Notes under the pieces: generated by a model | What the model saw: only the letters and a program-made list of their open reading frames with translations | What the model was told of the DNA's origin: nothing | Databases searched by the model: none | Source: Sinosporangium siamense | Lineage (GTDB): Bacteria > Actinomycetota > Actinomycetes > Streptosporangiales > Streptosporangiaceae | Direction: 5' to 3' | Assembly: GCF_016863435.1 (NCBI RefSeq) | Contig: NZ_BOOW01000030.1 | Span: 1-64,000 of the forward strand | Length of the DNA: 64,000 bases | Translations under genes and position numbers: made by a program | Shown: one piece after another, positions 36,096 to 44,740 of the stretch | Layout: every line of letters begins with the position of its first letter | How positions within the stretch are numbered: position 1 is the stretch's first letter

Positions 36096-36746
36096 ATGCG
36101 ACAGCCCATCGCCCAAGGACGTACGCAAAAACTGGACTCGAAGCGGCATGCGAGCGCACAAGAGATCCTGGACGCGGCGGCAACGGCATTCTCGGAACGG
36201 GGGTACGCGGCCACCTCGATCGATGATGTGGCCGATGTGCTCGGCTGCACCAAGGGTCGGATCTACCACTACTTCCGGACCAAGGGCGATCTGTTCATCG
36301 GGATCCATCTGCAGGCGTTGGAGTGGGCGTTGGAGGCGGTCGGGCCGACCGCTGAGCGGGCGGATCTCGGCCCGGAGGAGAAGCTGCGCGAGATGGTGCA
36401 CCGCCACGCGATGCACCTTATGAATAGGGCCAGTTACATGGGTCCCGCGCAATATCAGATCGAGATGAACCTCGCCAGCGAAGGCCGCAACAAGGACGAG
36501 CAGATGGCCCGCATCCTGAAGATGCGCCGGCAATTCGAGGCGTACTACGCCACCGTCGTCGAGGAGGGAATTGCGGCCGGCGCATTCCGCGGCACCGACG
36601 CGAACATCCTCGTCAAGGCCGTGCTGGGCACGATTAACTGGATGCACGTCTGGTTCCGCCCGGGTGGGCCGCAGGACTCAACGGTTGAGCGAGAGCGGAC
36701 TGCGGCGGAACTCGCCGAGTTTGCCGTTCGCGGTGTCGTTGCCTGA
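36096..36746 (+). CDS. TetR/AcrR-family regulator of the catabolic cluster
   Basis: The 216-residue protein has a clear TetR HTH: ILDAAATAFSERGYAATSID, then DVADVLGCTKGRIYHYFRTK at about residues 41-64. The C-terminal ligand domain reads ARILKMRRQFEAYYATVVEE and LVKAVLGTINWMHVWFRPGG, in the style of actinobacterial repressors of acyl-CoA pathways such as KstR2. The effector is probably a pathway CoA ester, as in that group. As the only regulator between 14 and 43 kb, and with operator-like sites at eight promoters, it is the best candidate to bind CTAC-N3-GTAG. Confidence 0.9.
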   Translation: MRQPIAQGRTQKLDSKRHASAQEILDAAATAFSERGYAATSIDDVADVLGCTKGRIYHYFRTKGDLFIGIHLQALEWALEAVGPTAERADLGPEEKLREMVHRHAMHLMNRASYMGPAQYQIEMNLASEGRNKDEQMARILKMRRQFEAYYATVVEEGIAAGAFRGTDANILVKAVLGTINWMHVWFRPGGPQDSTVERERTAAELAEFAVRGVVA

Positions 36747-36813
36747 ACCCGGTCGCCGACCTGTTGGTCGAAGTCGTCAGATCCAGTAGCGCACCACTCG
36801 CGGCCTCGTCGGG

Positions 36814-37947
36814 CTAGCCAGGACTTCGCGGCAGACCCAGCAGTCGCTCGGCGAGGATGTTCCGCTGGATCTGCGCTGATCCTCCGTAGATGCTGCCGGC
36901 GCGGCCGTAGAGGTACCGGTCGAACCACTCGGCGCGACCAGGCGCGGTGGTGTCGGTCAGCAGGCTGAGGCTGAGTGCCATCAGCTTCTGCTCCACCGCG
37001 GTCATGAGCAGCTTGTCGATGGAGCTCTCCGGGCCAGGAGGCGCGCCCGAGACGCGATCGCTCAAGGTGCGCAGGCAGTGCATCCGTAGCACCTCCAGCG
37101 CAGCGGCGGCCTCGCCCAGCGCACGTAGGATGGCTCTGTCCGGTGTCGACGTCTGTGTCTTGACGACCGCGGCGAGTTCGGAAAGGTAGCGCTCAAACTT
37201 CGGCAGGTACCCGGTTTCGACGGCGCCCCTTTCGTAGTTGACCACGTCCATGGCGATCCGCCAGCCGTCGGCCGGCCGGCCGAGCATGTTCGCCTCCGGG
37301 ATTCGTACGTCGTCCAGGAAGATCTCGGCGAACTCTTCATCCCCATTGGCCAGCACGATCGGGCGGACGGTCACCCCTGGCGTGCTCAGCGGGACGATGA
37401 ACGCCGAGATTCCACGATGGCGGACGGCATCTGGATCCGTCCGGGCGAGCAGCAGGCAGAAGTCAGCGAATGCTGCGTAGCTCGTCCAGATCTTGTGGCC
37501 GTTGAGCACCCATTCGTCGCCCTCACGAACCGCACGGGTCCGCAGCGAGGCGAGGTCGGAGCCGGCCTGCGGCTCCGAGAATCCCTGGCACCAGATCTCG
37601 TCGGAGGCGAGCAGCGGTGGCAGGTAACGACGTCGTTGCTCGTCGGTGCCGTAGCTGAGCAACGGCCGGCCGAGGTGACCCAGCGGAAGCAGGCTGGGAG
37701 CGTTGGCCTTGCCAAGCTCCTCGCTGAGGATCGCCTCCTCCATCGGTCCGAGGCCCTGACCGCCGACCTCCTTCGGATACGACAAGGCGACCCAACCGCT
37801 CCGGTACAGGCGCTGCTGGAACTCACGCATGTAAGGCCAGCGCTCGGCGAGTACGGTCGGTTCTGGATCAGTCGGCAGGTTCTCCTTGAGCCAAGCACAC
37901 AACCGTGCTCGGAAACGAGCTTCTTTTGGGGAGTCGCGAAGGTCCAT
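36814..37947 (-). CDS. acyl-CoA dehydrogenase, larger subunit of a second pair
   Basis: The 377-residue ACAD shows SGWVALSYPKEVGGQGLGPM, CQGFSEPQAGSDLASLRTRA, NGHKIWTSYAAFADFCLLLA and AGSIYGGSAQIQRNILAERL. It follows another, less typical ACAD gene by 12 bases, repeating the two-gene arrangement at 27.9-30.1 kb. I infer a second heteromeric dehydrogenase for a different CoA intermediate. Start ATG 37947 has GAGGG nine bases upstream. The pair is read leftward from operator 6. Confidence 0.92.
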   Translation of the reverse strand: MDLRDSPKEARFRARLCAWLKENLPTDPEPTVLAERWPYMREFQQRLYRSGWVALSYPKEVGGQGLGPMEEAILSEELGKANAPSLLPLGHLGRPLLSYGTDEQRRRYLPPLLASDEIWCQGFSEPQAGSDLASLRTRAVREGDEWVLNGHKIWTSYAAFADFCLLLARTDPDAVRHRGISAFIVPLSTPGVTVRPIVLANGDEEFAEIFLDDVRIPEANMLGRPADGWRIAMDVVNYERGAVETGYLPKFERYLSELAAVVKTQTSTPDRAILRALGEAAAALEVLRMHCLRTLSDRVSGAPPGPESSIDKLLMTAVEQKLMALSLSLLTDTTAPGRAEWFDRYLYGRAGSIYGGSAQIQRNILAERLLGLPRSPG

Positions 37948-37959
37948 GTGTGATTGCCC

Positions 37960-38973
37960 TCATGCCTTGTCGAGGACGCGGCCGGCCAGCAGCATCAGCG
38001 GCGCGTCCAGGTTGCCGAATGCCGCGTGGTGCAGGTGGGCACTACGCAGGCGGAGGTGGGCGTCATGCTCCTGGGTCACGCCGATCCCACCGAGGACTTG
38101 GATTCCGGTCTCGCAGACCCTGATCGCTGCCGCACCGGTGTAGCACTTCGCGGCCGACGCCACCCGTTCCGCCTCGTCGATCGGGGCATGCTCCGCCGCC
38201 CAGGAGGCGCCGTAGGTGATGGAGCGGCAGGTCTCGACGTCGAAGAGCATGTCAGCGCAGAGATGCTTCACGGCCTGGAACGAGCCGATCGGACGGTCGT
38301 ACTGCTCACGCTGACGTGCATAGTCGAGTGCCTGACGCAATGCTCCGTCAGCGAGTCCCGTCAGAAACGCCGCGGCTCCGGTCCACGCCGCTGCTCGGGC
38401 TCTGCGCGCCCCCTCACTGGAGGCTGCACCCGCAGGGACGGGCCGGACACGGCACAAGCGGTGCAGTGGATCGACGTCCGTGATCGGGTCCACATCGACG
38501 AGATCGTGCACCGTGGCGAGCCCGTCCGGGGAGAGCGCGACCCCTTGAGCACCGTCGACCCAGTCGAACGCCACCGTTGCCGTGGCAACAGGATCTTCGA
38601 GCTGACCTCCGAGGAGGACCGAGTATGCCTCGCCGCGGCAGAGAGCTGCGAGCGACTCCCCCGGGCCACCTGCGAAACGGAGTAGGGCTGCTGCCGCAAT
38701 AGCGGTCCCGACATACGGCACCGGCGCGATGTGGCGACCGAGCGCCTCGGCCACGACGCAGGCATCGGTCAACGAACCGCCTGCGCCACCCTGGTGTTCG
38801 GGGACCAGCAGTCCGACGAGGTCAAGCTCGACCAATTTCGACCACAGTTTGGCGCGCAGCGCGCCTCCGTCTGCTCGCGCATTCCCCACCGGCGAATCCG
38901 CGAACAGCTGTGCACTGACCTCGTCAATCGTCTGCTGGAGGATGCGTTGATCCTCCGAAAGAGCGAAGTGCAT
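37960..38973 (-). CDS. acyl-CoA dehydrogenase, smaller subunit of the second pair
   Basis: A 337-residue, divergent ACAD: ELDLVGLLVPEHQGGAGGSL, YARQREQYDRPIGSFQAVKH and GIQVLGGIGVTQEHDAHLRL are recognisable, while the TEP-GSD flavin segment is replaced (GEAYSVLLGGQLEDPV). Such half-degenerate subunits are typical of alpha2-beta2 ACADs. AGGAG lies six bases before the ATG. Operator 6 is centred about 30 bases upstream, close enough to overlap the promoter. Confidence 0.9.
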   Translation of the reverse strand: MHFALSEDQRILQQTIDEVSAQLFADSPVGNARADGGALRAKLWSKLVELDLVGLLVPEHQGGAGGSLTDACVVAEALGRHIAPVPYVGTAIAAAALLRFAGGPGESLAALCRGEAYSVLLGGQLEDPVATATVAFDWVDGAQGVALSPDGLATVHDLVDVDPITDVDPLHRLCRVRPVPAGAASSEGARRARAAAWTGAAAFLTGLADGALRQALDYARQREQYDRPIGSFQAVKHLCADMLFDVETCRSITYGASWAAEHAPIDEAERVASAAKCYTGAAAIRVCETGIQVLGGIGVTQEHDAHLRLRSAHLHHAAFGNLDAPLMLLAGRVLDKA

Positions 38974-38994
38974 TTCGGACTCCTGAATAGAAGC

Positions 38995-39016
38995 ACACTA
39001 CTGCGTAGGTGGTAGT
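38995..39016. promoter_or_regulatory. TetR operator candidate 6
   Basis: CACACTACTGCGTAGGTGGT carries a perfect CTAC-TGC-GTAG core. It lies between the end of the SDR gene and the start of the acyl-CoA dehydrogenase pair. Confidence 0.75.
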
Positions 39017-39038
39017 TAGAGCGCCGGCTGGGCTCCGT

Positions 39039-39803
39039 TCAAAGCCTGAAGCCGCCGTCGACATACAGCGTCTGTCCGGTGATGTAAGACGCCTCGTCGC
39101 TGCACAAGAACGCCGCCGCGGCCGCGACGTCCTCGGGGGACCCGACCCGCCTGACCGGGGTCGCCTCGGCCCTGGTCCGGCGGAACTCCTCGACGTCCAG
39201 CTTGAGCCGACGCGCGGCGTCGTCGGTCATCTCCGTGGTGATGAAGCCCGGCGCGATCGCGTTGACGTTGATGCCGAACGGACCGAGTTCGATGCCGAGC
39301 GTGCGGGTGAAGCCCTGCACGCCCATCTTCGCGGCCGAGTAGTTGACTTGACCGCGGCTGCCGAGCGCGGAGGTGCTCGAGAGATTGAGGATCTTGCCGT
39401 ACCTTTGCGCCACGAAGTGCCGCTGCGCTGCCTTGGTCATCAGGAACGCCCCCTTGAGGTGCACGCCCATGACCAGGTCCCAGTCGTCCTCGGTCATCTT
39501 GTGCAGCAGACTGTCGCGGGTGAAACCGGCGTTGTTCACCAGCACATGGATACCGCCGAGTTCCTCGACGACCCGGGTGATCGCCGCATCGACCGCGTCG
39601 CCCCTGGTGATGTCGATAGCGATGTCGATGGCCTTCGCGCCTTCGACCACCGGCAAAACGCCGACGGCCTTGGCGGCTGCGGCCTCGTCGAGGTCGATCA
39701 CGGCGATCGACGCGCCCTCCTCGGCGAGGCGGGCGGCAACTCCGAAGCCGATACCGCGTGCTGCCCCGGTGATGACGGCGATCCGCCCGTCGTAGCGACC
39801 CAT
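39039..39803 (-). CDS. short-chain dehydrogenase/reductase (FabG-like)
   Basis: The 254-residue SDR has cofactor motif GAARGIGFGVA, VNNAGFTRDSLLHKM, and the catalytic Ser-Tyr-Lys set in NLSSTSALGSRGQVNYSAAK. It probably oxidises a 3-hydroxyacyl-CoA to the 3-oxoacyl-CoA that the thiolases cleave, the step otherwise missing from the cluster. GAGGAGACTCG precedes the ATG. It is downstream of the MaoC hydratase gene, so hydration and oxidation are co-expressed. Confidence 0.92.
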   Translation of the reverse strand: MGRYDGRIAVITGAARGIGFGVAARLAEEGASIAVIDLDEAAAAKAVGVLPVVEGAKAIDIAIDITRGDAVDAAITRVVEELGGIHVLVNNAGFTRDSLLHKMTEDDWDLVMGVHLKGAFLMTKAAQRHFVAQRYGKILNLSSTSALGSRGQVNYSAAKMGVQGFTRTLGIELGPFGINVNAIAPGFITTEMTDDAARRLKLDVEEFRRTRAEATPVRRVGSPEDVAAAAAFLCSDEASYITGQTLYVDGGFRL

Positions 39804-39878
39804 CGAGTCTCCTCGTCATTGTCGGTATTGCGTCTGGTGAAGGACTGAGCACACATCGGACTCAGGCGTGTGCCGCGA

Positions 39879-40442
39879 TCAACGGGGGGAGGTCTGCGTG
39901 CCATCGCATCGGCTCGCCGGATCGCGCGCTCCCCCGGGCATGGGATGGCCCGGGTTCGAAGCCCCTCGCGGCACCATGAGGCGAACGGTCTCGGCGATGC
40001 AGGCCGGCTTGTCCTGGCCGTCGATCTCGATCGTGTGGCGGATGACGGCCTGGGTGCCCGAGGCGGTGTCGTCGACGCTGACCAGCGTGGCACGGGACCG
40101 GATCCGGGAGCCGACCGTCACCGCTTGCGGAAAACGCACCTTGTTCAGACCGTAGTTGATCGACATCAAGACACCGTCGACGGTGAAGATCCGGCTGCCC
40201 AGAATGGGGATCAGGGACAGCGTCAGGTAGCCGTGCGCGATCGGCGCACAGTAGGGACCAGAGGCTGCTCGTGCGGGGTCGACGTGGATCCACTGCCGGT
40301 CCTCAGTGATCTCCGCGAAGGCGTCGATGCGGTCCTGGTCGACCTCGAACCATTCGCCGACACCGAGTTCCTCGCCGACGTGGGAGCGGAAGGAGTCGAT
40401 ACCGCCGAAGCGGCGGGGGACGCCGGTCGCGGAGATAGTCAT
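39879..40442 (-). CDS. MaoC-family enoyl-CoA hydratase
   Basis: A 187-residue single-domain MaoC protein with the hydratase motif DAFAEITEDRQWIHVDPARA and HGYLTLSLIPIL. It would hydrate a trans-2-enoyl-CoA to a 3-hydroxyacyl-CoA. The C-terminal 25 residues (after RLMVPRG) look disordered. It leads the two-gene unit with the FabG-like SDR; operator 7 lies about 60 bases upstream. Confidence 0.9.
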   Translation of the reverse strand: MTISATGVPRRFGGIDSFRSHVGEELGVGEWFEVDQDRIDAFAEITEDRQWIHVDPARAASGPYCAPIAHGYLTLSLIPILGSRIFTVDGVLMSINYGLNKVRFPQAVTVGSRIRSRATLVSVDDTASGTQAVIRHTIEIDGQDKPACIAETVRLMVPRGASNPGHPMPGGARDPASRCDGTQTSPR

Positions 40443-40501
40443 GCTGTAGTCCTTCGGTCGATGCCGGTGTTGGGTCGCGCCTGCTGGACGGAACCGCGGG
40501 G

Positions 40502-40523
40502 CCTACTACTTGGTAGGTTGTTA
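40502..40523. promoter_or_regulatory. TetR operator candidate 7
   Basis: CCTACTACTTGGTAGGTTGT has the core CTAC-TTG-GTAG and the conserved GGTTGT flank. It sits in front of the MaoC-SDR unit. Confidence 0.78.
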
Positions 40524-40647
40524 TCGTCAAAGTCGGCAGGTTCAGTAGAGATCCGTACGTTCTCAACAGTTCGGTCGCCGCGACCTCAGGCTGGGCGGCG
40601 CAGACTCGCCGTGCCGCGACATCGCATGCCTCAGACCGTCTCCGAAG

Positions 40648-41796
40648 TCAGAGGGAGCGAGCGATCAGTTCCTTCTGAATCTCGTTGGTGCCGCCGTAGA
40701 TACGCTGCGCTCGGGCATCGGCGTACAGCCGGGCGATCGTGTACTCGGTCATGTAGCCGTACCCGCCGTGCAACTGCAGGCATTTGTCGATCACCTGACA
40801 CTGGACGTCGGTGAGCCACCACTTGCACATCGCCGACGTAGGGAGGTCCAGTCCGGTCGACAGGTGGGTGGCCATGCATTCGTTGAGGAAGATGCGGGCG
40901 ACCTTTGCGAGGGTGGCACACTCGGCAAGCTCGAAGCGGATGTGTTGCTTGTCGATCAAGGGGCCACCGAACGCCTCACGATGCTTCACGTAGTCCGTTG
41001 TGACCGATAGCGCCAGCTCGGTCGCGGTAACCGCGGTGACGCCGACGATCAGGCGCTCCTGCGGCAACCTGTGCATCATCATCGCGAAGCCGTTGCCCTC
41101 CTCGCCGAGGAGGTTCTCCTCTGGAACGAGGACGTCGTCGAAGAAGAGTTCATTCGTGTCCGCACCGTGCTGACCGATCTTCTCCAGGGGCCGACCTCGA
41201 GTGAAGCCGACAGCGGCTTGGGTTTCGACGACGATCAGGGAAATTCCCTTTGCGCCTTTCGACGGGTCAGTGGAGCATGCGACGACAACGAGATCGGCGC
41301 TGCCACCATTGGTGATGAAGATCTTGGACCCGTTGATGAGCCACCCGCGGCTCGTGCGTACCGCCTTGGTGCGAATCGCCTTGAGGTCAGAACCGGCGGA
41401 CGGTTCAGTCATGGCCAGTGCTCCGATGAGCTCACCACTGGCCATCTTCGGTAGCCAGCGCTGCCGCTGCTCCTCCGTCCCGTATTCGTATACGTAGTCG
41501 GCGACGACTCCGCTGTGCATCGAGTTGCCCCAAGACCGGTCACCATGACGCGCGTAGGCTTCTTGGATCGTCGCCTGGTGAAGGAAACTGCCGCCGCCAC
41601 CGCCGTACTCGACGGGGATGCTCGCGCACAGCAGGCCGAGCTCGCCGCACTTGAGCCAGAATTCGCGGTCGACACAACGCTGTGCCTCCCACCTCTCCCT
41701 GTTGGCCGGGATCTCACGGTCAAAGAAGGCTGTGGCCATCGCGAAAAGGTCGGCCGCGTCGCCGGTCATCCAAGGCCGAGCCGTAGCGTCGATCAT
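40648..41796 (-). CDS. acyl-CoA dehydrogenase
   Basis: A 382-residue ACAD with GALAMTEPSAGSDLKAIRTK, NGSKIFITNGGSADLVVVAC, QLHGGYGYMTEYTIARLYAD and RIYGGTNEIQKELIARSL. The Glu position before GTN is Gly, as in isovaleryl-type enzymes whose base lies elsewhere. Its stand-alone, complete form suggests an ordinary homotetramer for a smaller acyl-CoA. It is downstream of a thiolase gene and is read from operator 8. The ATG is preceded by AGAAGAGA. Confidence 0.93.
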   Translation of the reverse strand: MIDATARPWMTGDAADLFAMATAFFDREIPANRERWEAQRCVDREFWLKCGELGLLCASIPVEYGGGGGSFLHQATIQEAYARHGDRSWGNSMHSGVVADYVYEYGTEEQRQRWLPKMASGELIGALAMTEPSAGSDLKAIRTKAVRTSRGWLINGSKIFITNGGSADLVVVACSTDPSKGAKGISLIVVETQAAVGFTRGRPLEKIGQHGADTNELFFDDVLVPEENLLGEEGNGFAMMMHRLPQERLIVGVTAVTATELALSVTTDYVKHREAFGGPLIDKQHIRFELAECATLAKVARIFLNECMATHLSTGLDLPTSAMCKWWLTDVQCQVIDKCLQLHGGYGYMTEYTIARLYADARAQRIYGGTNEIQKELIARSL

Positions 41797-41883
41797 CAGG
41801 TCTCTTCTCTGTCGAGGACGTTCTGCGTGGGAACGTCATGTCCCTCGTGAGGCAGGAATCGAAGGATCAGGCATCAGTGAGAG

Positions 41884-43080
41884 TCATGGGGACTCGGGCA
41901 GTCGTTCGATGATCGTTCCCGTTCCGAGCCCACCGCCACAGCACATCGTGACCAGTCCGTAGCGACCACCAGTGCGCTCGAGCTCGTAAAGCGCCTTGGT
42001 GATCAGGATGGTCCCGGTCGCGCCGAGCGGATGGCCGAGGGCGATCGCGCCACCGTTGACGTTCACCCGGTCCATGTCCGCGTCGTACTCCTTCGCCCAC
42101 GCGCAGGCGACCGAGGCGAATGCCTCATTGATTTCGACGACGTCGATGTCGGACAGCGAGAGCCCGGTCCGGGCCAGGATCTTCGCGGTCGCCGGAATCG
42201 GCCCGGTCAGCATGAGGACGGGATCGGAGCCGACCAGGACCGAGTCGAGGACGCGCGCCCGCGGGCGGAGTCCGAGAAGGTCGGCCTTCTCTCTGCTCAT
42301 CAGCAGCACCGCACTCGCCCCGTCGGAGATCTGGGACGAGTTTCCGGCGGTATGGAAGCTCGATGGCACTCTGTCGGGCTGGTTGAGCCTCAGCCCGGCA
42401 AGGCCCTCGAGTGTCGTCAGCCGAATGCCCTCATCACGCGTGATCGTCTTCGTTCCGACCATCTCGCCGTTCTCGTCGGCGACGGCGGCGTCGATGGGGA
42501 CGATCTGGCTGCCGAAGCGGTCCTGCTCCCACGCGCGTGCGGCCCGGTCCTGGGAGTTCTTCGCGAATTCGTCGAGCGCCTCGCGGCTCAACCCCCAGCG
42601 CTCGGCGATGCGGTCGGCCGCCTCGAACTGAATCGTGGGTTCGTAGTTCTCGGCGTACCTACCGCCACGAGGGTTGCCGTACGGCCCGCCCGGAGGCATG
42701 TTGCTGCCGAGGGGGATTTGGCTCATCACCTCGACGCCACAGGCGATCGCGACATCGGCGAGGCCGGCCGCAACAGCGGCCTGCGCCATCAGATGAGCCT
42801 CCTGCGACGAGCCGCATTGGGCATTCACCGTCACCGCCGGCACCTCCAGCGGGAGGCCGGCGGTGAGCCATGCGTTACGCACGACGTTCGCGGCCTGCAT
42901 GCCGAGTTGCACGACGCACCCCCCGACGACGTGCTCGACCTCGGCGCCGGTGAGGTCGCATCGCGCGAGAAGCCTGGCGAGGACGTCGCCGAGCAGTTCG
43001 TTCGAGTGCTTGTGGGCCAGCCCGCCGTTGCGTTTTCCGACAGGAGATCGGACTGCATCGACGATGACGACTTCGCGCAT
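41884..43080 (-). CDS. thiolase (acetyl-CoA acetyltransferase type) 2
   Basis: The 398-residue thiolase has Cys89 (VNAQCGSSQE), NEAFAS, His350 (IALGHPLGATG) and Cys380 (MCCGGGLG). It resembles the other thiolase in length and active site but is clearly a separate paralog. It would release acetyl- or propionyl-CoA from a 3-oxoacyl-CoA. It heads a leftward unit with the acyl-CoA dehydrogenase and starts about 30 bases from operator 8. It is the right-hand end of the catabolic cluster. Confidence 0.93.
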   Translation of the reverse strand: MREVVIVDAVRSPVGKRNGGLAHKHSNELLGDVLARLLARCDLTGAEVEHVVGGCVVQLGMQAANVVRNAWLTAGLPLEVPAVTVNAQCGSSQEAHLMAQAAVAAGLADVAIACGVEVMSQIPLGSNMPPGGPYGNPRGGRYAENYEPTIQFEAADRIAERWGLSREALDEFAKNSQDRAARAWEQDRFGSQIVPIDAAVADENGEMVGTKTITRDEGIRLTTLEGLAGLRLNQPDRVPSSFHTAGNSSQISDGASAVLLMSREKADLLGLRPRARVLDSVLVGSDPVLMLTGPIPATAKILARTGLSLSDIDVVEINEAFASVACAWAKEYDADMDRVNVNGGAIALGHPLGATGTILITKALYELERTGGRYGLVTMCCGGGLGTGTIIERLPESP

Positions 43081-43110
43081 GTGAACTCATTTCTGCATGA
43101 CCTAGGCAAA

Positions 43111-43130
43111 CATACTACCACGTAGGTTGT
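43111..43130. promoter_or_regulatory. TetR operator candidate 8 (best match to the others)
   Basis: CATACTACCACGTAGGTTGT: core CTAC-CAC-GTAG. The identical 20 bases occur inverted at operator 2. It lies 31 bases upstream of the thiolase start. Confidence 0.82.
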
Positions 43131-43150
43131 CCGTATGCCGCTCGACATCT

Positions 43151-43354
43151 CTAGAGCCTGCCGATCCCTTCCAGCACCTCCGGGCACGACCACCCATATG
43201 CCAACCGCCATGTCTCCAAAACCGCGACAGCGGGAAGAATGCGGGCGATCCGCTCGGCGATCAGCGGTACCGGCATCCCCGCACGCTGGGCCTCGGCACG
43301 GATGCGAGCGGCCAGGCGGGCCAACTCGGCCCGACGACGGCGGCCGACGGCCAT
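43151..43354 (-). pseudogene. N-terminal fragment of a DNA-binding regulator
   Basis: From ATG 43354 (AAAGGTG nine bases upstream) the 67 residues AELARLAARIRAEAQRAGMP then IAERIARILPAVAVLETWRL and AYGWSCPEVLEGIGRL match the start of large actinobacterial HTH proteins, in which A-x-E-A-W-R-L-A-Y-G-W-S-R-P-x-V is typical. A stop directly follows GIGRL, so the rest is missing. It ends where the catabolic cluster begins and abuts an oppositely oriented enzyme fragment. Confidence 0.55.
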
Positions 43355-43402
43355 GGTCGCCGCACCTTTCACTGCACGCGGGTACGGCAGGCGCACCATA
43401 AA

Positions 43403-43834
43403 CCGCGGGTCGGGATGTGGGTGGAAATGTCAGCCGCCGAGGCCGCCGCCCAAGGCATGGCGGAGGGGGACATGGTGGAGGTGGCGACGCGCAGGGGAGC
43501 CGTGCGGGGCAGTTTGCGGGTGTCCGCCATGAGGGACGGGGTGGTATTCCTGTCCTTCCACTACGGCTACTGGGACACCCAGACGGGTGCCGCCCGAGCC
43601 CCCGGCCAGGCCGGGCGGGCGGCGAACAAGGCGACCCTCACCGCCTGGGACCCGGTCTCCAAGCAGCCCCTTTTCAAGACCGCCGCTTGCCGGGCGCGGC
43701 GCGTGGCGCCCGGCGGCGGCCGACATGCTCCGGCGCCCACCACCGGGGCTTCGGCGCCGGTCGACCTCGTCGGCGCGGCGGCCACCGCGGGTGGCTCAGA
43801 CGCCCCCGCCGCTCAGAGGCTTCCGGACGCCTGA
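43403..43834 (+). pseudogene. C-terminal fragment of a molybdopterin oxidoreductase
   Basis: The segment WVEMSAAEAAAQGMAEGDMV, EVATRRGAVRGSLRVSAMRD, GVVFLSFHYGYWD, NKATLTAWDPVSKQPLFK is the C-terminal beta-barrel (MopB-CT) of nitrate/formate dehydrogenase-type enzymes, which binds the pterin. The catalytic 600 or so residues expected before it are absent; the open frame upstream is unrelated. A Pro/Ala-rich tail follows the domain. With the regulator fragment on the other strand ending at 43399, this marks a recombination joint near 43.4 kb. Confidence 0.65.
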
Positions 43835-43878
43835 GCTGCAGCGGGCGCCCGAGATGCCCGCTCTGCGCCGGTGGCCGC

Positions 43879-44028
43879 TCACACGTCGAACATGCTTACT
43901 CCGCCCGGACCGACGAGCAGTCCCACAACGATCAGAACGATCCCCCAGAGGACCTGTCGGCGTGCGACCAGGACGTAGACGCCCCCGATGACCAGGGCCG
44001 CAGCAAGAATCCATAGCAAAGTACCCAT
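43879..44028 (-). CDS. small two-helix membrane protein
   Basis: Starting at ATG 44028 the 49-residue protein reads MGTLLWILAAALVIGGVYVL, VARRQVLWGIVLIVVGLLVG and PGGVSMFDV. Two transmembrane segments and the GPGG-VS-F ending are typical of a widespread tiny actinobacterial membrane family without known role. The RBS is weak (AGGG). Confidence 0.65.
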   Translation of the reverse strand: MGTLLWILAAALVIGGVYVLVARRQVLWGIVLIVVGLLVGPGGVSMFDV

Positions 44029-44275
44029 AGAAGGCCCTATGCCCGCCGATCCGCACACCATTCGCAAACCGGTCCCAAACACCGCGCACCGATGCCCACC
44101 GACGCATCAGGCAGGGCCCGGACATACCGAGCCTGACAGGCGGACACGTTCTATGGCGGGTGCTGTCCCGTCACGCTCACCGCTCACCTCTTCGTGGGTG
44201 CCCTGTGACCTTGCGGTGCTGCAAGGGCAGGACCGCAGAGCTTCGGTGCGCAGTCCAAAGGAGTCGGAAAGCCAC

Positions 44276-44740
44276 AGCATCTGCTGTCGGCGGCCAGCCC
44301 GCACGAGAAGCTGCTGGTCGGCCGGGACGCCCACAAGTCGGTCGTCGCCGGGCTGATTTTGTCCGGGATCGAGCCGGTGTAGGTGGACCCGCAGTGGGAC
44401 GCCGGCTTGCGTCTGGCGCACCCGCCGTCCCCGGCCACTTTCGAGGTCGCTTTCGCCGCCCACCCCGACGCCAAAGTGGCCCTGGTGGTCAGCCCGACCC
44501 CGTACGGCACATGCGCCAACCTGGCGACCCTCGCCCGCATCTGCCATGAGCAGGGCGAGCCGGTGATCGTGGACGAGGCGTTGGGGGGCCCACCTGCCGT
44601 TCCACCCCGGCCTGCCGAGCTGGGCGATGGCCGCCGGGGCGAACGTCTGCGTCACCTCGATCGGCTACCTGCGCAGCGGTGTGCAGGCGGGCATGGTGAT
44701 TCCCGATGCGGTCGACTCCCGGATGGAGAGTGTGCGGGTG
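44276..44740 (+). pseudogene. ornithine/lysine/arginine decarboxylase, decayed
   Basis: The family N-terminal PLP-fold text is clear but broken: EKLLVGRDAHKSVVAGLILS, GIEPV then an in-frame TAG where Trp is expected, VDPQWDAGLRLAHPPSPATF, KVALVVSPTPYGTCANLATL, GEPVIVDEA, then a frameshift in a G-run near 44584 to AHLPFHPGLPSWAMAAGANV and CVTSIGYLRSGVQ. The PLP-lysine region and the C-terminal half are absent. The parent enzyme would decarboxylate a basic amino acid. A stop, a frameshift and both ends missing make it a pseudogene. Confidence 0.75.

Noticed and set aside
14214-43080. Classical steroid (cholesterol) degradation cluster
   Set aside because: Heteromeric dehydrogenases and paired MaoC genes suggested it, but kshA/B, hsaA-D, kstD and a mammalian-cell-entry importer are all absent, and the operator differs from KstR sites as I know them.
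42031-43125. A 364-residue plus-strand open frame over thiolase 2
   Set aside because: Antisense shadow; the thiolase active-site motifs on the minus strand are decisive.
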